Source: Glebionis coronaria (lineage: Eukaryota > Streptophyta > Magnoliopsida > Asterales > Asteraceae). Taken from it: a DNA stretch of 64,000 bases. The stretch lies in the NCBI GenBank assembly GCA_025667525.1, contig CM046878.1:386941307-387005306 (forward strand). The letters run 5' to 3'. The notes under the pieces were generated by a model. The model was given only the letters and a program-made list of their open reading frames with translations, was not told the origin of the DNA and ran no database searches. A program made the translations under genes and the position numbers. The first letter of the stretch is position 1; each line of letters starts with the position of its first letter. Of this stretch, positions 57,464-64,000 are shown one piece after another.

Positions 57464-58966
57464 TCTTAAGTGTAGGGGAGACTTCTATCGAAGTTTTAAG
57501 TGGACTTTTCCATGAAAATGCCTTCATTTAACCAGAAAATCCTATTTTTCAGCATTTTTCAAATTTTTTATTAACTTTGGCCATTTAGTTGTAATTTTTA
57601 AATTTTTATCGTTGCTTTCATATGTATATATTCCGCAATAAAGTCAAAAATATTAATAAGTGGTGTAGCTAGTTTAGAAGTCTTTGACATATTAGGCCCG
57701 TTGCGTTTATTTTGACTCAACCCGAATAGACTTATCCAAGTTTATTCTAGCTAGTATCCTTAACCATGTAGACCTTAATTGGTTTATTAGGCTAAGTATC
57801 CACGAGTCTCATTATTTGAGATTTTAAATTGTGGAGAACGAGAAATGATAGAGTCAATTATAAGTCGGTATTCTTGCGCAAGCTCACTTGGTGTAATTAT
57901 TTGCCTATTCTCCCATCACTTGCTAATAATTTATCTGCAATAAGTAAGGTCGTACGATTTGAAAAGTTACTTAGCTTCTAGCCCAAGATCGTTTAAAAGT
58001 TGCTCGGTAATGATAAGAGTTCATAGCCAAGGCATAACTTATGAAGCGGGGCGCGAAGATTGGCGAGTCCGAAAAGGCCCTAAAAAGGCATGAGGATTCA
58101 ATTTTATTGCTGAAGATCCAAAGTGATGTGAAAAGCATTATTCCTAAAGTCAATATGAAGGATCAAGACTCACGACGAAAAGCAATCAACTCCCATAAAG
58201 ATCATGGAGAAGTCTATCCGAAAAGACCCTAACAAGGTATGAGGATAAATAGATCCAAGTCCGAAAAGGAGGCGGATCGTTGTATCTCAAAATCCCAAAT
58301 AGAGATTGAAGAAATAATCATGAAGTCGTGGTCAACAAAGTTGGAGTACCCCTCAAAAGTCTCCAAGTGAAGAAACTCTATTATGATGAGAAGACCATTA
58401 TCTCAAGAACGTCTCTCGAAGATATGAAGTATGAAGTACATGCCAAATATCGGCCCGAGAAAGGTCTCAAATCGTGAACCAAGTTATGCCAAGATATGAA
58501 CTTTTTGATATCCCGAGAAGCAGTTTTAAGAGATTTTGTCCTTAGGCTAACTATTGATCAAATCGTCCTACTTTGCTTTCAGCCTTAATAAATTATCGAA
58601 ATAAGTCCAAAAATGCATCTTCATGATCATTCTAAGACAAAAATAAAATATAAGAGATACAATTAGGAATAAGGGAGTTTAAGCACTTAATTAAGCCATG
58701 TGTGTAAGTGTTTGATTTACTAACTTATAATAACAATGATCTCGTTTTTAAGCTTAGTTTGGGGAACGTGAAACTTGAGGGTGATAAATCTTCACAACAC
58801 CAAAGCCCTAATGTAAGTCTTTGATTTCTTTACAAGTTATTTCATTTCTTTTTGTTTATCTTAAAGTTTTTATTTCTCCTAGTTATTTGATTCTTAATTA
58901 GTAGTATTTGAATAAGGCCGAGGTTGATTAATAATGAGAAAAATGTAAACTTGCTTTATCACTAAG

Positions 58967-58989
58967 CATTGCATGAGGGCATGGCAATG
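58967..58989 (+). promoter_or_regulatory. Second stem-loop motif before the polypurine tract
   Basis: cattgc ... gcaatg flank a gagggc-type loop, 5 bases before the tract; the same arrangement precedes the tracts of A and B (gcattgcgtgagggcac on their sense strand). Confidence 0.55.
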
Positions 58990-58993
58990 GTTA

Positions 58994-59006
58994 AGTGTAG
59001 GGGATT
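58994..59006 (+). other. Polypurine tract of element C
   Basis: agtgtaggggatt immediately before the 3' LTR start (tgat at 59007); purine-rich but interrupted by two T bases. Confidence 0.75.
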
Positions 59007-60564
59007 TGATAGGTGTGTAAACACCCATCCTTTTACCACTTAATTCTGGCTAAAACAAGACCAAAACACGTATTTAATATCATTTGTTTGGAATTATGCG
59101 TGGTTTTTGTGTTTATTGTGTTTTCAGAGCCAACCGGATAAATATTAAAGAAAACATGGGATTGCACGGGTTTTATCAAGGAAAAAGACTCAAGATAAAG
59201 TCTATTGTCCAAGACGTGCAAAAGATTTGAAGTCACTAGGCCTATTCGAAGATTTATTGAAGAAAAGGACTAAAGACGGAAGATTTTCATAAGTCGAAGA
59301 AACTCGAATCTATTTAACGAAGAAATTAAAAGACGAGTTGGATTTAATCGACAACAAATCCCGAATCAGAATCGAAAACGTCAACTTTTCTGAAAAGACG
59401 AGAAGACAAGAAGAAGAGGAGAAAGCCCACTCACCAACCAACCACTAGGACTATATATAGTTTTTCTCTTCACACATTAGGAGTTAGTTTTCATTTTTTT
59501 CTTTTTCCAGGTTTTGTAGTTCGTCTCATCACAAAACTCCATTAGGGAGTTTGGTGATTTTCATCTTTTCTTTTTGTAAGTTTGATTCAATACTCTTGTT
59601 ACTTTTCCCTTAATCAATCCATTCCATCTTTTCATTAATCTTGTTCTTCATCATCTCTTTTTGCAAGTTCTTAAGTTTTTATGTGATTCAAGTTTGATCC
59701 TAAAAAATTGTTGATTTAATGTTTTTATTGGTGGGATTTGTTTCTCATGGTATGTTAATGATTTGTGTTTAATTTGGTGAAACCTTTTTGAGTGATTAAG
59801 TCGTTTGGATTAAAAACCGTTCCCCTATTTTACTTGCTGTTGTATCTGTTCTTCATCTGCCCAGATTTTCCGAATAGACCTTTTAAGTTTGCTTTACTCG
59901 GAATATTTCAATTATTCCGAGTAGAGGTTTTATTTCCTCTTCATTCGGAATATCCCAGATATTCCGAATAGCCCTATTTTCCGCATAGAAGTTCATTTTT
60001 CCGAATAGCCTTTTTTCAGTTTCCTTATTCGGAACTTTTTTCCGAGTAGCCGAATTTTCCGCATAGCAAATCTTTGTATCCCTATTCGGAATATTATTCC
60101 GAATAGGCATTATTTTCCGAATTGACTTATTTTCCGCATAGTCCATTTATTCCGAATAGCATTTTTCTTCCGCATAGACAGTTGTTCCGAATAGGTCCTT
60201 ATTTTCCGAATGAAGCAAATGTTCCGCATAGAGAAGATATTCCGCATGATGTGAACTTTCCGAATAGAGAAATATTTTTATTCCGAATAGAAGTGTTTTC
60301 CGAATAGACTGGATTTTCTGCATAGAGCTTTTTCCGAATGGTCAATATTCCGCATAGGGTATTTTCTCAATAGAATATTTTTCCAGTTTTGCTTATTATT
60401 TGTTTTAAGTTTACTTCATTACCATTATACTCACTTATCTGTTTAGTAGACTAGAAAACCAAATCCACTTTTTGTCACCAAGAACAAATCATTCTACTTT
60501 TAACTGAGATCAATTCGAGAGGATTCCGAGAAATCTGAAACCCATAGCAAAAATCCTAATATCA
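59007..60564 (+). repeat. 3' LTR of element C
   Basis: Same length as the 5' LTR; short translated segments in three places are identical between copies. Followed by the gtttg duplication and then by element B sequence. Confidence 0.95.
59868..60357. repeat. TTCCG-motif array in the 3' LTR of element C
   Basis: Second LTR copy of the array at 50512-51001, with no difference seen. Confidence 0.85.
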
Positions 60565-60569
60565 GTTTG
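60565..60569. other. Right target-site duplication of element C
   Basis: gtttg, identical to 49646-49650. Confidence 0.95.
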
Positions 60570-61032
60570 GCAAGGCAAGTATCTATTCACCCCCCCATAC
60601 TAAAGTTAAACATTGTCCTCAATGTTTCGAGTCTAGGGGTGCAAACACCCCCATACTAGAGACGTAGTCGAATGCCTAATCTAGCATGGAAAGGGTGTAA
60701 CCAATAAGTAATAGCCATTTATAAAGTGTGCTAAAAACCTAAGGTTAGAACATCAAAAAGATATATCATGGATATTGAGAAATGTCTCCAAAGCAAACGA
60801 TCGAGTGCTCCCATAAAATGAACACGAGAGGCTCCAATCGTGAAGATCATGATCTAAAAAACACATATCACAAACAACCACGGAACAAAGGTTGGAAGGG
60901 CACAAATCCCCACACGTAAGCTACATTAGACTAAGAAAGCGATAATATGTACATAGGATAAGCATGGGACTCCCCCACGAGGCTCCTCGTTTTTTATTAC
61001 CGAGTCATGAGCTCGACTCGATCCCCTCAATA
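60570..61032 (-). other. 3' untranslated region of element B, proximal part
   Basis: Continues the B sequence broken by element C. Includes the conserved stem-loop (60608-60627) and purine-tract-like ccccccatac runs. No gene. Confidence 0.75.
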
Positions 61033-64000
61033 CTAATTATCATTGGGGAAGGTGACTTGGTCGAGGTAGTTCAAGGATGGAACTTCCCCACCAAAGTAGT
61101 GCTTCAACCTATGTCCATTCACCTTGAAGTTAGGACCATCATCTTGAGCTAGCTCGATGGTCCCATACGGAAACACTTGAGTCACGGTGAATGGACCGGA
61201 CCAACGGGATTTCAATTTACCTGAAAATATTTTCAATCTTGAATTAAAAAGCAAAACTTGATCCCCAATGTTAAAAACCCGGTTTTTAATTTTTTAATCA
61301 TGCAACTTTTTAGTTTTCTCTTTGTAAATCAATGAATTTTCATAAGCAATGTCCCTTAATTCATCCAATTCATTTAATTGCATTTTCCGGTGTTTTCCCG
61401 CGGTCTCCATATCATCATTACAATGCTTTAGGGCCCAATAAGCCTTGTGTTCTAACTCGATAGGCAAATGACAATTCTTTCCATACACAAGCTTATAGGG
61501 AGTGCACCCAATGGGCGTCTTATGAGCGGTCCTAAAGGCCCATAAAGCATCGTCTAACTTATCCGACCAAGATTGTCGGTTTTCCCCCACGGATCTCTCC
61601 AAGATCCTCTTCAATGCTCGGTTTGAAACCTCGACTTGCCAACTCGTTTGTGGGTGATAAGCCGTAGAAAGACGATGTGTAACCCCATATTTCCTTAAGA
61701 CTCTTTCGAATTGGTCATTACAAAAATGGGTTCCACGATCGCTTATGATCGCACGAGGGGTTCCAAACCTAGCAAACAAACTTTTCAAGAACTTAACTAC
61801 CACACGAGCATCATTAGTGGGCAAGGCCTTCGCCTCCACCCACTTAGATAGGTAGTCAACCGCAACAAGGATGTACTTATTACCACAAGATGATGGGAAT
61901 GGCCCCATAAAGTCTATACCTCAAACGTCAAAGATCTCACATACTTGAATGATATTTTGTGGCATTTCATCTTTTTGTGAGGCTTTTCCTTGTCGTTGGC
62001 ATGCATCACAAGACTTCACAAGGATTTGTGCATCTCGGTAAATAGTAGGCCAAAAGAAGCCGGCATCAAACCCCTTCTTAGCCGTGAGATTAGCATCGTG
62101 GTGACCACCCGTGGGTCCCTCGTGGCAAGCTCTAAGGATATTAGAAGCTTCGGTGCCAAAAACACAACGTCGGATGATTTGATCCGCACAAGTTCGAAAC
62201 AAGTAAGGGTCGTTCCAAAAATAGAACTTGACGTCACGAAAGAATTTTCGTTTTTCTTGAGTCGTCATACCCTTAACGATGAAGTTACCCGCATGGTAAT
62301 TTGCAAAATCCGCAAACCATGGGGTAGAAGAATCAAGCTTAGAATTCACTACACCAAGTGTCTCGAGCGGAAATGTTTCGGTGATTTCCTTGGGCTCGTA
62401 AACACTTTGGTGAGGATCTTCCAAACGAGAGAGATGATCGGCCGCTAGATTCTCGGCTCCTTTTTTGTCAACAATGGTGTGATCAAATTCTTGAAGGAGG
62501 AGAATCCAACGAAGCAATCTCGGCTTAGCATCTTGCTTTGCCATGAGATACTTGATAGCCGAATGGTCCGTATACACTATGCATTTCGTCAAGACGAGAT
62601 AAGGTCGAAATTTCTCAAATGCATACACCACGGCAAGGAACTCCTTTTCCGTTGTAGTGTATTTAAGTTGAGCCTCGGTCATCGTCTTGCTAGCATAGTG
62701 AATAGGCAAGAAGTGCTTATCATGACGTTGCCCCAAAACGGCCCCAATAGCGTAATCACTTGCATCAGACATAAGCTCAAAGGGGAGGTTCCAATTGGGA
62801 GCAACAAGAATGGGAGCTTCGGTAAGTTTCCTCTTAAGGATCTCAAAGGCTCGTACACAATCTTCGTCAAAGACAAAACGTGCCTCTTTTTCAAGAAGAT
62901 GTGTAATGGGTCGAGAAATCTTCGAGAAATCCTTGATGAATCGTCGATAAAAGCCCGCGTGGCCTAGGAAACTCCTAACTCCCTTGACGGTTTTGGGATG
63001 AGGTAATTTGGCGATGACGTCTACCTTAGCTTGATCTACCTCAATCCCCGCTTTCGAGACCTTGTGCCCTAAGACGATTCCACTCTTAACCATAAAATGA
63101 CACTTTTCCCAATTGAGCACAAGGTTGGTTTCCTCACAACGTTTTAACATTCTCTCAAGGTTCGACAAACACGAAGTAAAGGAACCACCAAACACGGAAA
63201 AGTCATCCATGAAGACTTCCATCGTCTTCTCGATCATATCATGAAAAATAGCCATCATGCATCGTTGAAAAGTTCCCGGTGCATTGCATAGTCCGAATGG
63301 CATTCTACGATAGGCAAACGTTCCATATGGACACGTAAACGTAGTTTTTTCTTGATCACGAGGATCGATGGGAATTTGGAAGTAACCGGAAAAACCATCT
63401 AAAAAGCAATAGAAATCGTTTCCCGCAAGACGCTCCAACATTTGGTCCATGAAGGGCAAGGGAAAATGGTCTTTTCGAGTGGCTTCATTTAACTTACGAT
63501 AGTCAATGCACACTCTCCATCCGGTCACGATTCTAGTGGGAATCAACTCGTTGGCATCGTTTGGCACAACGGTCATCCCTCCCTTTTTAGGGACACAATG
63601 AATAGGACTCACCCAAGGGCTATCGGAAATAGGGTAAATCATTCCCGCGTCAAGGAGTTTAAGGACCTCCTTTTTGATGACGTCGTGAATTTTGGGGTTC
63701 ACCCTCCTTTGACTTTGGATTGTTGGCTTGAAATCTTCCTCCATTAATATTTTGTGTGTACAAAATTTGGGATCGATTCCCTTAATGTCGGATAACTTCC
63801 ACGCAATCGCCCCTTTGTGAGCCTTAAGAACATCGACAAGTGCGGTTTTTTCATCATTCGAAAGTTCCTTCGCAATAATAACCGGCAACTTGTCGTCCTC
63901 CTCCAAATAGACATACTCGAGGTGAGGAGGTAAATCTTTCAACTCGAGAATGGGTGGTTCCTCAAGTGAAGATTTGGGCTCGAGACTCATAACCTCCTCG
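61033..64000 (-). pseudogene. Athila-like pol of element B, near-intact, cut by the window edge
   Basis: One frame over the whole stretch, open at the right edge: the region before RT ([17 protein letters not shown]), RT with [14 protein letters not shown] and FMDDFSVFG, RNase H ([14 protein letters not shown], with Ser in place of the Cys seen in A and C), and integrase with the H-H-C-C region, [11 protein letters not shown] and the RWSGPFTVTQVFPYG tail. Only two defects are visible, both in-frame stops: tga at 61921-61923 where A and C have Trp (FDV*GIDF, just before the first catalytic Asp), and taa at 61294-61296 in the integrase tail. No frameshift is seen. The protease and gag lie beyond 64000. 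Confidence 0.9.

Larger units (their letters stand above)
57101..58993 (+). other. 3' untranslated region of element C
   Basis: About 1.9 kb without a convincing ORF, so no env-like gene. Repeats the phrase aagtgtaggggag at 57186, 57413, 57469 and at the true polypurine tract. Shared in reverse complement with the 3' regions of A and B. Confidence 0.75.
49651..60564 (+). mobile_element. Intact Athila-like Ty3/Gypsy retrotransposon C (10.9 kb)
   Basis: Complete: 5-bp duplication gtttg on both sides; LTRs 49651-51208 and 59007-60564, each 1558 bp, starting tgat and ending atca; tRNA-Asp primer site; one continuous gag-pol ORF of 1893 codons; polypurine tract before the 3' LTR. LTR copies have the same length and I saw no difference between them, which points to a very recent insertion. 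The tRNA-Asp primer, lack of a chromodomain, size and pol sequence style fit the Athila lineage. No env-like ORF exists in the 1.9-kb region after pol. All catalytic residues I checked are present, so it may be autonomous. Confidence 0.95.
44042..64000 (-). mobile_element. Athila-like Gypsy element B, interrupted by element C and cut by the window edge
   Basis: Minus-strand element inserted into the protease gene of A: 3' LTR 44042-48280, polypurine tract 48281-48290, 3' untranslated region (48291-49650 continuing at 60570-61032 after the C insertion), and pol 61033-64000. Its 5' LTR, primer site and gag are beyond 64000. The junction with A fits a target duplication of gatga (44037-44041); the partner should lie beyond the right edge. 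Confidence 0.85.

Noticed and set aside
57101..59006. Env-like gene downstream of pol in element C
   Set aside because: The longest frame is about 63 codons and shows no membrane or signal segments; the region is non-coding in A and B too.

Overview
This is nuclear DNA of a flowering plant. It is AT-rich, has spliceosomal gt..ag introns, and is filled almost wall to wall with nested retrotransposons and one Helitron. The Copia and Athila-type proteins and their long untranslated regions resemble elements I recall from the daisy family (Asteraceae); that family-level guess rests on memory only and is moderate to low confidence. I see no intact ordinary host gene, with the possible exception of a 122-codon reading frame on the minus strand at 31600-31968.

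Left block (1-7.8 kb): the 3' part of a plus-strand Gypsy-type LTR (1-1476) lies against a fragment of a minus-strand long LTR (1477-2916), which itself abuts a decayed plus-strand Copia element (about 2965-7670). That Copia remnant carries a Cassandra-type miniature retrotransposon with 5S rRNA-like LTRs (3547-4161), a hAT-like element with an 8-bp target duplication (6304-7062), and a 218-bp near-perfect palindrome made from its LTR (7562-7779).

Middle block (about 9-32.7 kb): a decayed plus-strand Helitron encodes an RPA1-like single-strand DNA-binding protein (9023-11604) and the Rep-helicase (26525-30972). It is split by a full-length 12.9-kb Copia element (12061-24947; TSD gacca on both sides, 320-bp LTRs with about four differences). 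The Copia gag-pol is broken and has lost protease and integrase, yet a 1314-codon extra ORF downstream of pol (18427-22371) is fully open. A small antisense coiled-coil ORF and 40-bp repeats lie near the probable Helitron 3' end.

Right block (34.7-64 kb): three Athila-like Ty3/Gypsy elements are nested. A (minus; 3' LTR 34662-38402) was interrupted in its protease gene by B (minus; 3' LTR 44042-48280, pol running off the right edge). B was interrupted in its 3' untranslated region by C (plus; 49651-60564). C is structurally perfect: TSD gtttg, 1558-bp LTRs with no difference seen, a tRNA-Asp primer site, and one uninterrupted 1893-codon gag-pol. It is the only element here that looks capable of autonomous movement.

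A theme cutting across the window is dense arrays of a TTCCG core motif in regulatory parts of different, unrelated retroelements: the C-type LTRs, the Copia leader, and the leader of the Copia extra ORF.
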